Program-made: the position numbers and the translations under genes
The notes under the pieces: model-generated
What the model saw: only the letters and a program-made list of their open reading frames with translations
The model's database searches: none
What the model was told of the DNA's origin: nothing
From: Variovorax terrae
GTDB lineage: Bacteria; Pseudomonadota; Gammaproteobacteria; Burkholderiales; Burkholderiaceae_C
Assembly (NCBI RefSeq): GCF_022809125.1
Contig: NZ_JALGBI010000002.1
Coordinates: 740,727 to 804,726, forward strand
Direction of reading: 5' to 3'
DNA length: 64,000 bases
Shown here: in pieces, positions 53,829 through 63,182 of the stretch
Position numbering within the stretch: position 1 is the first letter of the stretch
Layout: each line of letters starts with the position of its first letter

Positions 53829-54367
53829 CCGTCTTCGTTGCAGGTGTCCATGGTGCGGGGAAAACCTTTGTTACCAAGCCGGCTTGTCAGAGGCTGGGGC
53901 TCGTGCACGCCACCGCCAGCCAACTCATCAAAGAGGAGCGCGGCCAGGCTACGTGGGACGGCGCAAAGGTGGTCTCCGACGTGGAGCAGAACCAGGCAGC
54001 GCTCATCTCGGCCGCCAAACGCATCCTTGAGAGCGGCGCAACGCTCGTCATAGACGGCCACTTCGTGCTCCGACGGGCGCCTAGGAACCATGAGAGGCTG
54101 TCTGTCGACGTTTTCCGAGCACTGGATTGCTCGTCCGTCTTGTTGATTCATAGCCCGGTGCTGGTACTGCTGGAGCGTCTACAGGCAAGGCAGGACATGA
54201 GCTGGAGTGAGGCAGAACTCACCGAGTTCAGCAAGGCCGAGGATGCTCATGGCGCCGAGGTAGCCAAGGCGTTGGGCATTCCCTTGAAGATTCTCGATTC
54301 GCCGAGTGCCCAGGAGGTGGAGGCCTGGTTGGAGCGGTTCTCGAAAAGTGCGAGAGCCCCTCGCTAA
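53825..54367 (+). CDS. P-loop kinase-like ATPase
   Basis: A 180-residue protein starting MTVFVAGVHGAGKTFVTKPA. Walker A GVHGAGKT is at residues 7-14. The rest (TLVIDGHFVLRR, VLLIHSPVLVLLERLQARQD) resembles small-molecule kinases of the adenylate-kinase or AAA_33 type. The substrate is unknown. It overlaps the ASCH gene as ATGA. Confidence 0.75.
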   Translation: MTVFVAGVHGAGKTFVTKPACQRLGLVHATASQLIKEERGQATWDGAKVVSDVEQNQAALISAAKRILESGATLVIDGHFVLRRAPRNHERLSVDVFRALDCSSVLLIHSPVLVLLERLQARQDMSWSEAELTEFSKAEDAHGAEVAKALGIPLKILDSPSAQEVEAWLERFSKSARAPR

Positions 54368-54393
54368 TAGCCTAGCGTCAAAGGGGAGAAAAA

Positions 54394-55054
54394 CTGCGCT
54401 GCCTCTTCTGCAAAGCTGGCTCGTCGGGCTCCCGGTCCAGAGAGCACATCGTGCCTGAATCACTCAGAAGTATCGAGCATCTTCTGGAGCCGGGTGTCGT
54501 CTGCGATGGGTGCAATAACTACTTGGCACGCGAGGTCGAGAAGCCGATCCTTGATTCCGTTTACTTTAAGGAACGCCGGTTCAGCGTCATCGTCCCAAGC
54601 AAACGAGGACGCGTCATCCCGCTAGATGGTTTCCATCTGCAGTCAGGTACGCGCGTCCAGACTGGCGCGGACACCGGCGAGGATATCGGCATACGCGTGC
54701 ACCCGGATGATCCAGGCTGGTATGTCGCATGAGGAACTGGTTGACAAGGCAGACTTGGACGATCTCAGGAGCTTTGTCCGCCGTGGCTACGGACCACACC
54801 AATGGTCCGTAGCCCGAAGGCAGCCGTACCCACCAGACAAGGTCTTCTCAGATGGGGGCGAGCACTATAACCTTCTTCACGAATATGAGCTGCTTTTGAG
54901 GCCAATCGACGAGACCAACGACCCCTATGCCTGCTACATCTCTTTAGTGCTTTTTGGAGAAGAATTTGTCCTCAACATGAGCGACCCCGGATTCAATGAC
55001 TTCGAGACTTGGCGGGCAGGCGCTGAAGACTGGCTGGCAACTCCTCAGTGCTAG
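54394..55054 (+). pseudogene. HNH endonuclease-like gene, split by a frameshift
   Basis: The first part begins at a CTG codon after an AAGGGGAG site and reads RCLFCKAGSSGSRSREHIVP then VVCDGCNNYLAREVEKP, a zinc-binding HNH core. It ends at 54732. The second part, 54722-55054 in the +1 frame (MSHEELVDKADLDDLRSFV ... HEYELLLRPIDE ... LFGEEFVLNMSDPGF), matches what I recall as the C-terminal half of the same family. The gene is therefore probably broken near 54720, or is translated as two overlapping pieces. The CTG start is unusual. Confidence 0.62.
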
Positions 55055-55141
55055 GCGTCTCGCCCCCGGCCGCCAGCGCAGTTGCCCTTGCCGGCCTCGT
55101 ATCCCTACCGTAGACAACATGTGCAAGTAGGATCGTTTCTG

Positions 55142-55294
55142 TCAGGCGCCAATAAGCCAGTCGATAGGCACGAGCTTGACCCCGTTGCGCCACTCCAGCA
55201 GACCAACGGCACCATCGACATCGCCCCACACACACCGAGATGTATGATCGAGCACGATGAGTTGCAGCCTCCCTTTGGAACCAGAGTTGACCAT
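55142..55294 (-). pseudogene. C-terminal remnant of a DUF3732-like protein
   Basis: A 50-codon frame. KGRLQLIVLDHTSRCVWGDV and LLEWRNGVKLVPIDWL match the C-terminal end I recall for DUF3732 proteins, which occur in some defence loci. A stop lies in frame 7 codons upstream of its ATG, and no other part is present. It is likely debris of a deleted defence gene. Confidence 0.5.
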
Positions 55295-55309
55295 AAATGA
55301 TCCTATAGC

Positions 55310-58009
55310 TCATCCGCCGACAGGCGTAAGGCTACGACGGCTAGCGAGAAGAGTGACGTCCTTAGAGTCGGAGCCGCGAGTGAGTTTTTTTAGAACACGC
55401 TGCTGCGTCTCTGGTGTCCAGAAAATCTGCAGACGCTCACGTGCCCGCGTTATGGCTGTGTAGAAGATGCTGTGTGTGATGTCGTCTTCATTGGCATCGG
55501 TAACTACGATCTTGACGGAGTCATACTCCAGGCCCTGTGCCTTGTGGATCGACACGGCGTAGGCCACCTGAAATGGAACGGTGATGTTCAGTGAATCGTC
55601 ATCCTCGTCGCTAGCATCGGATTCGTAGACGGAGAAGCGCACAGTTGAGCCACCCATCCATTCGAGCTCATCGCTATCGACGTCGAACTCGCTGAGCGGT
55701 CGATCGAGCTCGATGTCGAACTGGATGCGACCACGGGCGTGGTCGATGCCGACTATCCGACCCTTGAGGTTGTTGTAGATTACCGGTCGAAACCGCTCAG
55801 TCTCGTTGAACAATACGGGATCACCGATTTTGTACGTGGAAACGCGCCAAATGGTCGCTGCACCGGGATTGCCGCTCTGTAGGAATCGATTGACATTGTT
55901 AATGCCGTAGAGGCCATCGTAATTCAAGCACAGGATGATCTCGTCCTGTCCTTGGGCTTCGAATAGCGTCTTGTCGAGCACAGTTGAGTACCCGTTGTGG
56001 GCCATGACCTCGGCGATATCGTCCTCGATGGCTCGAACCTTGTCCCAGAACCTTAAAAGTGAGTTGTTCTTGGTTCTGAAGGGCGTTGTCAATTCAAACA
56101 CCGACGCACTCGGAATAAATGAGCGAATGATCCCGAACCAGTTCCCGAACTGGATCGACTCGATCTGGTAGACGTCGCCTACAAGTACGAGCAGCTTGAA
56201 CGAGGTCTTTTCCAGCACCTTGATCAGGTCTGCGTTGCTGACGGTACTGCACTCGTCGATAACTAGTAGGTCAAACTCCAAACTAGAGGTTTTCCTACTA
56301 ATTTGACTGCTGATCGTACGGAAGTCCGAGTTCTGCGCAGTTACCTTGCGCTTGAGATTGTCGATCGCCGGGTTGGTGTGCGCCAGGAAGAGCTTCTGCT
56401 TGTCGTTGAAGTAGTGCGCGATGTGGTCCACCATCGTAGACTTTCCAGTCCCAGCCGCCCCGTAGATCAGGGCGACGCGCGACTGGCTGAACAACTGCTT
56501 GAGCGCATTCTCCTTCGCCGGATCGTCGATGCCACGACGTGCTTCACTGAGCCAACGCTCTACGGCTTGGGTATAGCCGTCGATCCGAGACAATGCGTAG
56601 GTCTGAAGTTTTTCAACTATGGAGACGGTTTCGTTCTCGTACCCGCAAATAAAGACATGCTTCTTGTCGAGCATGAGTCGACGCTCTGTGTGTTTGTAGT
56701 AAAGCCTATTGTTGTAAGTGAAGATTAAGCCGCTGACCTCGCCAAACTCCTCGAGGTCGGCCACAGGCGCGTAGAGAATTCCGTGACGTTCTACGTTGTT
56801 CTTCACACGTCGCGCGAGCAGTTCGTGATTCCGTCCTGTCACCTCGAGACTCTCGACGAGGTCCCAATACCGGGGGTTGTGCCCTGGTAACGAGGTGCAA
56901 AATGGCATGGTTTCGAAGGGGATGCACCCGAATTGGAGCTTCATCCCGGAAAGTCGGTCACAACCATTCCAGTTGTACTGCGCTTTGATGGTTTGATTGT
57001 GCATCCGCAGCATGAGATAGCGAAGGATGTTCTGCCCCGATGAGGCTGACTTCACAATGCGTCGTACTTCGTCAAGCACGGGGAATATCTGTAATTTGGT
57101 AACAAAATCTGTGCCGGCCGTCCTCCACACAGCGTACTGACTGTCGCTCATGTCAAGCAGGTCGACCAAACTACCAGCACCCTCCGTAAGCCACCCCATT
57201 AAGTGTTGGTACTCTACCGAGTTAGTCCGTGTTGAAATTGATTTACCGAGCAAGCGCGCGAAATTGTCGAACTCGCACGGACGGATCGACACCTCCCACT
57301 CACGGATGATCGCGACTGGCATTGTATGACCAAGCACTTCAATGGAGTCTCTCTGGAGCATCAACATGGCCGCGTACTTGTCTGTCATATCGACACGCGT
57401 GAAGGCGATAAGACGGTCGAATTTGCTCACCTTATTGACGGCGCGGTAGAAGGTAACTTCGTAGTAGATACGCCCGCGAACAAAGAAGGGGCGCGTTTTA
57501 TGGATGTAGTACCTTTCCCGAGTCCCGCCGTCCGATCGAGATGAGCGAGGCGCATCAATTCTTTCGGCGATCTTCTCGTGGTACTCCCGTAAGGATGGAT
57601 CGAGATCGATCGGAAAGGCTTCGAGATTCGCTAGCACCGCAATCCCACAGCTATCTTGAAGCAAACTGCGAGTGCGATGAAGGTACTCGTAGTACTTGAG
57701 CATCAAACGCTCGGAAGCATCTCCGTCCAGCGTGTAGTGGGATGCACTTTTCTGAATCAGTTTATGAAACCTTCCCAGGAAGTTGAATTTCGCCTTACTT
57801 TTGATGAAGGCGAGCCCTGGCTCTATCGCGTCGTAGTTGAACTCGGCGTCGGCGGTTCCCGTGTGAAGGCGGACCGTAATCCCCTCGATTAGGTTCCGAA
57901 TCAGTGAAAGAACGTTCTGCGAGAGCAATGCTCGCTGGTTGGCGAGCGCTTCGATATTCTGACAAATGGCCTTATCAGCGCTCTGGATCTGTTTGCCGAC
58001 CGTAGTCAT
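55310..58009 (-). CDS. superfamily 1 DNA/RNA helicase
   Basis: An 899-residue protein. The first about 480 residues match nothing I can name. The SF1 helicase core follows: Walker A IYGAAGTGKSTMVDHIAHYF near 516, motif II DLLVIDECSTV near 583, motif III VLVGDVYQIESI, then AYAVSIHKAQGLEYDSVKIV and YTAITRARERL at the end. It is less GC-rich than its neighbours, suggesting recent transfer. Large N-terminal extensions on RecD/UvrD-like helicases are common in defence proteins, but no nuclease motif is visible. Confidence 0.82.
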   Translation of the reverse strand: MTTVGKQIQSADKAICQNIEALANQRALLSQNVLSLIRNLIEGITVRLHTGTADAEFNYDAIEPGLAFIKSKAKFNFLGRFHKLIQKSASHYTLDGDASERLMLKYYEYLHRTRSLLQDSCGIAVLANLEAFPIDLDPSLREYHEKIAERIDAPRSSRSDGGTRERYYIHKTRPFFVRGRIYYEVTFYRAVNKVSKFDRLIAFTRVDMTDKYAAMLMLQRDSIEVLGHTMPVAIIREWEVSIRPCEFDNFARLLGKSISTRTNSVEYQHLMGWLTEGAGSLVDLLDMSDSQYAVWRTAGTDFVTKLQIFPVLDEVRRIVKSASSGQNILRYLMLRMHNQTIKAQYNWNGCDRLSGMKLQFGCIPFETMPFCTSLPGHNPRYWDLVESLEVTGRNHELLARRVKNNVERHGILYAPVADLEEFGEVSGLIFTYNNRLYYKHTERRLMLDKKHVFICGYENETVSIVEKLQTYALSRIDGYTQAVERWLSEARRGIDDPAKENALKQLFSQSRVALIYGAAGTGKSTMVDHIAHYFNDKQKLFLAHTNPAIDNLKRKVTAQNSDFRTISSQISRKTSSLEFDLLVIDECSTVSNADLIKVLEKTSFKLLVLVGDVYQIESIQFGNWFGIIRSFIPSASVFELTTPFRTKNNSLLRFWDKVRAIEDDIAEVMAHNGYSTVLDKTLFEAQGQDEIILCLNYDGLYGINNVNRFLQSGNPGAATIWRVSTYKIGDPVLFNETERFRPVIYNNLKGRIVGIDHARGRIQFDIELDRPLSEFDVDSDELEWMGGSTVRFSVYESDASDEDDDSLNITVPFQVAYAVSIHKAQGLEYDSVKIVVTDANEDDITHSIFYTAITRARERLQIFWTPETQQRVLKKLTRGSDSKDVTLLASRRSLTPVGG

Positions 58010-58441
58010 GAACTGCTAAGTTCCGCCTTATTAAAGTAATCATGGACGGTCAGACACATCGAAATCTGACAAACCCGGTGGTACCGATAGAACCCTATGG
58101 ACCTATTTTTATCACATAAAACCACGGCGTAGAAATTCCCCCGCAGCCAATGACCGGAATTGGGGTACTTGGTGAATTACCGGCTCTCATATCCACTGCC
58201 ATTGGGGCGGCGAGCCTAAATGGCAGCAGCCAGCCTATGGCTAACGGTGTTTAACTTCGCGGGATCTGCGCCGCAGCCCGCATGTAGCGACGCGGACTAT
58301 CACCTGATGCGAAGGCTGTCACCTAGGTCTAGGAGAACGCAGGCGATTGAGAAGGTCTGCGAGGTGCGGCGGTGACTTGCCTTGGTTAAAGTACTCGTAA
58401 ATCAAAGGGTTTGCGGCATAGAAATGGCTCGCCAGTTCGAT
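58010..58441. other. intergenic region with in-frame extension of the next gene
   Basis: 432 nt. The part at 58319-58441 continues the frame of the reverse-strand gene past its TGA for 40 sense codons (IELASHFYAANPLIYEYFNQ ...). The rest, AT-rich near 58060-58130, shows no gene. Confidence 0.5.
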
Positions 58442-59359
58442 TCAGGTGTGGACATCGAGCGAACCGTTAAGCTTGAAAAGCTTCCTTGACTTGGGTTTGA
58501 CGTGCAGCTGGCTCTTGTAGATCAGATTGAAGTCGCTGTCCTTGCGCAGGCTGTGCTCGTCGTCGCTTAGGTACTGAATGGCGCCATCGAAATGGCGGAA
58601 GGAGCGTGCGCGAACGTCATACTCGGCATGAAGGTAGCGTGCCGGGTGCCAGTTTTTGCCGCTTTCCTCCAGCAGCACGCTTCCGTGTTTCAGCTCGAGA
58701 GCCTGGAACGTGCGGATAGGTCCATCCGTCCATTTAACATCCACGCAGTAGGTATTGGCGTACCAGGACGCGATGCGCTTTGTATCGAGATCTGCCGGCG
58801 GACGGAGCTTGGTCGTACCTGAGACAATTCGGACTATGTCCCGGTTGAAGGGCGGACCGTACCAAGTGTCGAGTTCCATGATCAACGGCCCGTCGACATC
58901 AATGCGGACTCTGTCCTCATCAAGCGCGATGTACTTGTCCAAACCAGGCTGCTCCAGACGCCAGAAGATGTCAATGAACAATGGCGCCCAATTGTGGAGG
59001 GGGTGCATGGCTCGCCTGAAGCAGGGGTGCGCCAAGACGACGAATTCGTCGGCCTGCAAACAACCACCGTCAAACTTGGCAGGCCTCAAGACAGCCTTGA
59101 GATCACTCCAGCGGTAGAGTCCGTCGCTGGGATCTGGATTCACGTCCAGCAGCGCGCGCAAAAGCTGCGGATGGCACGCCGTGATGCCCGTGGTGTGGCT
59201 GTAGCGAAAGTCCTTGTCTTTCATGCAGATCCCCTTGTTGGCCGCGCGTTGTCGAAAGCGCTCAATGAGTCCCGCCGCTGCTTGAAGTTCGCGTGTCTCC
59301 GTTTCGCGTAGCGATTGCCGATATCTAGATTGCATATCAGCTTCTTCCTGCGGCGTCAT
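58442..59359 (-). CDS. hypothetical protein, possibly truncated by a stop codon
   Basis: A 305-residue soluble protein starting MTPQEEADMQSRYRQSLRE. A charged helical N-terminus is followed by a mixed alpha/beta domain with many aromatic residues and three Cys. I do not recognise the family. Beyond its TGA at 58442-58444 the frame stays open to another TGA at 58319, encoding protein-like sequence (HFYAANPLIYEYFNQGKSPP ... DLLNRLRSPR). The gene may thus have acquired a nonsense mutation 40 codons before its true end. Confidence 0.6.
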   Translation of the reverse strand: MTPQEEADMQSRYRQSLRETETRELQAAAGLIERFRQRAANKGICMKDKDFRYSHTTGITACHPQLLRALLDVNPDPSDGLYRWSDLKAVLRPAKFDGGCLQADEFVVLAHPCFRRAMHPLHNWAPLFIDIFWRLEQPGLDKYIALDEDRVRIDVDGPLIMELDTWYGPPFNRDIVRIVSGTTKLRPPADLDTKRIASWYANTYCVDVKWTDGPIRTFQALELKHGSVLLEESGKNWHPARYLHAEYDVRARSFRHFDGAIQYLSDDEHSLRKDSDFNLIYKSQLHVKPKSRKLFKLNGSLDVHT

Positions 59360-60046
59360 GGATTTTCTCCAGGGCGATTGGACTCGGAATTCCGGTCATA
59401 TCTCGGCCAGACAGCACGGTCTGGTGTTAGATTGGTGGCAGGCTGTTCTCGCGCGCCAATCACTACATGGTAACGGCGGTTAGGTGTCCAGGTGCGGTAC
59501 GTCTGTTCGGTGTTCGCTGCAGATCTGGACGTCGCCTCACCAAGCCAATATCTTTGGCAAGTTCAGCCAAACACTGACCGGGGGGCCACATTCGTCTAAC
59601 TTGCTCTCCACCGAAAAACTGGTGGTGGCTAAAGAGGGATCTTGCCGCTTGCGAGGAGCGCAATCCGGATCGCTGCGTTTTGTACCTACGTAATTCCCAA
59701 CCTACCCAGCCCTAACCAGCCCCGAAGTTCTAGCGAGTGACCGCTCTCGCTTCAGCGGTCGTTCAGCAGCAAGAACTGAAGGGCAGCATCCAGCCTGAAC
59801 TAGACATTTTCGTACGCGCCACCACAACTAACCCTCGGCTTGTCAAGTCAGCATCGTTTGCGCTGTCCTCTTGGCCAACTTGCGTCGCGGACCTGGCTGT
59901 GAAGCAAAGCGCTTACAAAAAAAAAGAAAGGCCCGGCCTCCTGAAGAAGCCAGGCCAACTGCCTGAAGCAGCCGCGCCAGAGAGCGCAGGGGGAGGAGGG
60001 CGCATCGCTCAACGCACGAGCGACCTCGCTCTTACCCCCGCGCAAC
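59360..60046. other. gene-poor intergenic region
   Basis: 687 nt. It contains a terminator for the leftward cluster at 59917-59956. No frame has codon use or a ribosome site that convinces; the short stretch CGCTCTCGCTTCAGCGGTCG near 59741 resembles debris of mobile DNA. Confidence 0.45.
59917..59956 (-). terminator. terminator of the leftward envelope-gene cluster
   Basis: On the reverse strand, GGCCTGGC and GCCGGGCC form an 8-bp stem with one G.T pair and are followed by a T-rich tract (TTTCTTTTTTTTT). It lies about 90 nt after the last gene of the cluster. Confidence 0.8.
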
Positions 60047-60781
60047 CTACCCCGCCTCCCAAGCACTCCTGAACGTAACCACCGAGTTCGGCTCCACCGA
60101 CGTCCCCGGTGCCGGCTGAATGCGATAAGCACACCCCCAGCCCGCAAAGTCCCCGTCGTCCGGCCCATGGACAGAAACCTTTCGCGGCACCAGCCCCACC
60201 GCCTGAAGCTTCTGGCCATACTCATAGTCACAGCCCTGCGGCGCAGGCACCACAACGTCCCCCACCGCCTGTCCGTCCCCCGCCGACGCCTTTGACTCCG
60301 GCCGCACGTCCAGGCCAGCCGCAGGCCCTCGGCCCTTGCTCAGAGCGTTGCGCCGCGCCACCTGGCAGGTCGGCGACAACAGCCAGGACTTGGCCAACGC
60401 ACCATTGAGGCGTCCCGTACCCAGCCCCAGCTCCTGCCGGGCCTGATTCATGGCCAGCATCTGGTATAGCCAGATCCGGTTGGAAGAAAACCGCAGATAG
60501 CGGGCAATGCTCAGATCGCCGCTGGCCCCCTGCAACTCATCGCCATACTGCTCGAAAGCCCGGTCCAGGGCCGACCGGTGCAGCAGCCGCGCCTCCTGGC
60601 CCCAGCCCTCATCTGCGCCCGAGCCGGGGAACACATGTTCCAGCGCCACCACGCACCGGGCGGCCTGGGTGATCTCATCGGACAGGAAAAGCCGTTGCAG
60701 ACGCCACTCCTGCAGCTTGGGCCACAACTCAGGAACCACGCCAAACGCAAGCGCCAGCAGAATCACCAAGATCTTCATCAT
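60047..60781 (-). CDS. membrane-anchored protein with PASTA-like C-terminus
   Basis: A 244-residue protein starting MMKILVILLALAFGVVPELW, an N-terminal membrane anchor or signal. The middle is helical (AARCVVALEHVFPGSGADEG ... LYQMLAMNQARQELGLGTG). The last about 65 residues (VVPAPQGCDYEYGQKLQAVG ... VEPNSVVTFRSA) have a PASTA-like pattern with two Cys. It is 7 nt after the GYF gene. Function unknown; a periplasmic binding role is a guess. Confidence 0.65.
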   Translation of the reverse strand: MMKILVILLALAFGVVPELWPKLQEWRLQRLFLSDEITQAARCVVALEHVFPGSGADEGWGQEARLLHRSALDRAFEQYGDELQGASGDLSIARYLRFSSNRIWLYQMLAMNQARQELGLGTGRLNGALAKSWLLSPTCQVARRNALSKGRGPAAGLDVRPESKASAGDGQAVGDVVVPAPQGCDYEYGQKLQAVGLVPRKVSVHGPDDGDFAGWGCAYRIQPAPGTSVEPNSVVTFRSAWEAG

Positions 60782-60788
60782 GATGAAA

Positions 60789-61376
60789 TCAGCCCAGAAG
60801 CATGAGCACGAAACAGGCGATCCAGACAATGAAATACGCCAGATTCTGCTTGGTGGCTTTCGAGCGCTGGTACAGATACACCGGCACCAGCCAGGTCCAG
60901 CCCTTGAACTTGTCCGTGTTGTGCCCCGCCGCCACCAGGCGCTTCTCATCGAAATAGGCCAGCGCGATATTCAAGCCCACCGTCACGAACCAGTACTTGT
61001 TGCTGTCCATGGCACTCTGGGCGGCATACTGATTGCCCCGGTGCACAATCCCCGCAACCACGTACTCCAGCACCGCCCCGATCAGCGGCGCGAACGCCAG
61101 CACCCAGACCACCGTGTTGTCAATATGCTCGCCCGACAGCGGCGGCGGAGTGCTGTCATCGAAATGAACCCGCAACGCCGTGTCCTCGACCCTGGACCAG
61201 TCGGGAGATCCCTGCTTCCAGACCGACGAGCCCTTGGACAGGACCGAGGTCTTGATCAGCTGAACGATCCCGGCCTCGGAGACCGGCCCCTTTCTCTGGC
61301 CGTTTTCTTCATAGAACCAGGTGTCCTCCGGGCTGGCCTGGGTGTCTTCGATGTGTTCTTGCATGTGCTCTTCCAT
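60789..61376 (-). CDS. GYF_2 (DUF4339) domain membrane protein
   Basis: A 195-residue protein. The N-terminal GYF_2 domain is clear: WFYEENGQRKGPVSEAGIVQ then SSVWKQGSPDWSRVED. Two to four membrane helices follow (VVWVLAFAPLIGAVLEYVV; FVTVGLNIALAYF; FIVWIACFVLMLL). GYF domains bind Pro-rich peptides. It lies directly upstream of the PASTA-like gene. Confidence 0.78.
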   Translation of the reverse strand: MEEHMQEHIEDTQASPEDTWFYEENGQRKGPVSEAGIVQLIKTSVLSKGSSVWKQGSPDWSRVEDTALRVHFDDSTPPPLSGEHIDNTVVWVLAFAPLIGAVLEYVVAGIVHRGNQYAAQSAMDSNKYWFVTVGLNIALAYFDEKRLVAAGHNTDKFKGWTWLVPVYLYQRSKATKQNLAYFIVWIACFVLMLLG

Positions 61377-61519
61377 ATGCTCTTTCTTGAAATGTTGAAA
61401 CTCGATGAATGACCTCGTTGGGTCCAGGCCCGATCGGCCTGGACCCCGAGTGGTCAGGAACTGAACGGTGGCTCCGGCATGGCGGACCCAGGTTGCCGAC
61501 CGCTGATCACGGGCGGGGC

Positions 61520-62191
61520 TTAGCGCCGCATCAAATCAGCCATCACCCATCCGTTGTCGGTCCTCACCATGTTGAGCGTCGCGGTGAAACTGCTCTCGCC
61601 CTTTTCCGTGAACCCATGCGTCTCCTGGTAGACGGAATTGAAAAGCCGATTGAAGAAACTGGTGGGGAAATCCTGGACACGACAGGCCTCTTCCAGATTC
61701 GCGTTGAACGTCTGCCGCAGCGGTCCGGTACCCGAGAAGAACTGCTCGTGTTGCCGAAGCTCCTCCAGGACCTTGCCGTTCTCGTTCAAGTACTTCTCCA
61801 CCTTCTGATTGGCGAGCTCCCATCGCTCGAAGCTCGCATGCGCCCGAGAAAGCGCATCTCTGTCGTCCATTAGTGCCTGCAACCTGTCATTGAACGCCTG
61901 GTTGAGCGGCTTGAGCTCCTCCAGGCGTGCCGAGTACTGCTCCACGAGCTTCTTGTTCTTCTTCAAGGCGGCCCCCTTCAGCGTGAACTTGACATACAGC
62001 GTGTAGCTGCCGTCGCGCTGGGCCACCCCATTGGTCTTCTCGAAGCTGCCGACGGAAATCACATCGCAGTTCTCAAACCCCCGCTTGATCTGCTGCTTGG
62101 CATCGGACTCCGATGGCTTGCCGGACGCCCCACACCCTGCCAGCCCCACGGCCACCGCAGCGGCCAGGACCGAACGAAGAAATCCTTTCAT
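61520..62191 (-). CDS. lipoprotein of unknown function
   Basis: A 223-residue lipoprotein. The signal peptide FLRSVLAAAVAVGLAGC places the lipidated Cys at residue 20. The mature part has a coiled-coil middle (KKNKKLVEQYSARLEELKPL ... VEKYLNENGKVLEELRQHE) and a C-terminal beta-rich end (SSFTATLNMVRTDNGWVMAD). The start was placed at 62191 by the signal peptide. Role unknown. Confidence 0.75.
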   Translation of the reverse strand: MKGFLRSVLAAAVAVGLAGCGASGKPSESDAKQQIKRGFENCDVISVGSFEKTNGVAQRDGSYTLYVKFTLKGAALKKNKKLVEQYSARLEELKPLNQAFNDRLQALMDDRDALSRAHASFERWELANQKVEKYLNENGKVLEELRQHEQFFSGTGPLRQTFNANLEEACRVQDFPTSFFNRLFNSVYQETHGFTEKGESSFTATLNMVRTDNGWVMADLMRR

Positions 62192-62347
62192 GCTTACCCT
62201 CCGAACTCGTGAATGTGTGATTGAGAAAGCACCCCGCAGGCTCCATGAACCCGGCCCAGGCGGTGATGAAGAAGCAGGTGGCCATGGCGACAAACCCGGC
62301 CCCGAGATCGGTGCCAGGCACCGGCACAGGGCATGCCGCCAGGAGCC

Positions 62348-62725
62348 CTACCACCAGCCGTTGTCGCCCAGGCGGACCTTCTTGAAGTAATCCATGTTGG
62401 CGAAGATGGGAAACAGCAGGACCGCGCCATTGCCGAAGATGAAGTTGCCGGCACCAAACTCGGCCTCAACATAGTCATTGGCCAGGCCGAGCACGAAACA
62501 AAGGCCGGCGTAGGCAATCGCCTTCTTCCACAGGCCCTTTGCCAGGTAGTAGAACGGACCGAACAGGCAGGCCCACAGGTTGAAGCAGACCGTGACTCTT
62601 TCCTGGAATGGAAGCGTGCTGACATGCCCCCAGTCGGGGCCTCCGGCCTTGTCGATCAAGGCAAAGCGCTTTTTCCAGGTCTCGGAGAGAGCGGGCCTGT
62701 CTTGGGCAGACTCAGTGTTGTTCAT
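62348..62725 (-). CDS. DUF2628 membrane protein
   Basis: A 125-residue protein. The N-terminal cytosolic part is WKKRFALIDKAGGPDWG; then come membrane segments with NLWACLFGPFYYLAKGLWKK, the DUF2628 signature, and AYAGLCFVLGLANDYV. Family function unknown. It follows the zinc-ribbon gene on the same strand. Confidence 0.78.
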   Translation of the reverse strand: MNNTESAQDRPALSETWKKRFALIDKAGGPDWGHVSTLPFQERVTVCFNLWACLFGPFYYLAKGLWKKAIAYAGLCFVLGLANDYVEAEFGAGNFIFGNGAVLLFPIFANMDYFKKVRLGDNGWW

Positions 62726-62754
62726 AGGATTTCCTTTGAAAAAGTGATGGGGGG

Positions 62755-63078
62755 TCAAAATGCGCAGAGAACGGAAAGCGCCGACACAACGATGCCGACG
62801 ATGCTCATCCACTTCTCGTTCCTGAGCTTTTCCTCGGTGAGGGAGTAAATGCCGAACGAGATCGGGAACATCGAGAACAGGACGATGCCGACTCTGGAGT
62901 CGGTGTCCCATAGGTCGACGGAAAGAACGGACAGGAAGAGCAGGACGCTGAGGATCAGCGTCACGATCGCCGACCAATGCGGCGAGGAACTCATGCCTGG
63001 ATATTGAACAGCGCCGCACTGCGGACAGCTCTGGGCGGAGTCGTGCAGTTCCTTGGCGCAGCCACGGCAGAAAGCCAT
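62755..63078 (-). CDS. zinc-ribbon membrane protein
   Basis: A 107-residue protein starting MAFCRGCAKELHDSAQSCPQ. An N-terminal zinc ribbon (CRGC ... CPQC) is followed by three membrane segments (IVTLILSVLLFLSVLSV and others). Such zinc-ribbon proteins often accompany DUF2628 and GYF-type membrane proteins. The start was placed at the zinc ribbon rather than further upstream. Confidence 0.75.
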   Translation of the reverse strand: MAFCRGCAKELHDSAQSCPQCGAVQYPGMSSSPHWSAIVTLILSVLLFLSVLSVDLWDTDSRVGIVLFSMFPISFGIYSLTEEKLRNEKWMSIVGIVVSALSVLCAF

Positions 63079-63182
63079 TTTCTTTTTCCTTTGGTGGTGA
63101 ATGGAAATGGGTGGGTTGAAGGGGTTGAGGGGCCAGGACGGAGTGGGGCAGGGCGCAGTCAGAGACCGCCGGAACGACAGTC

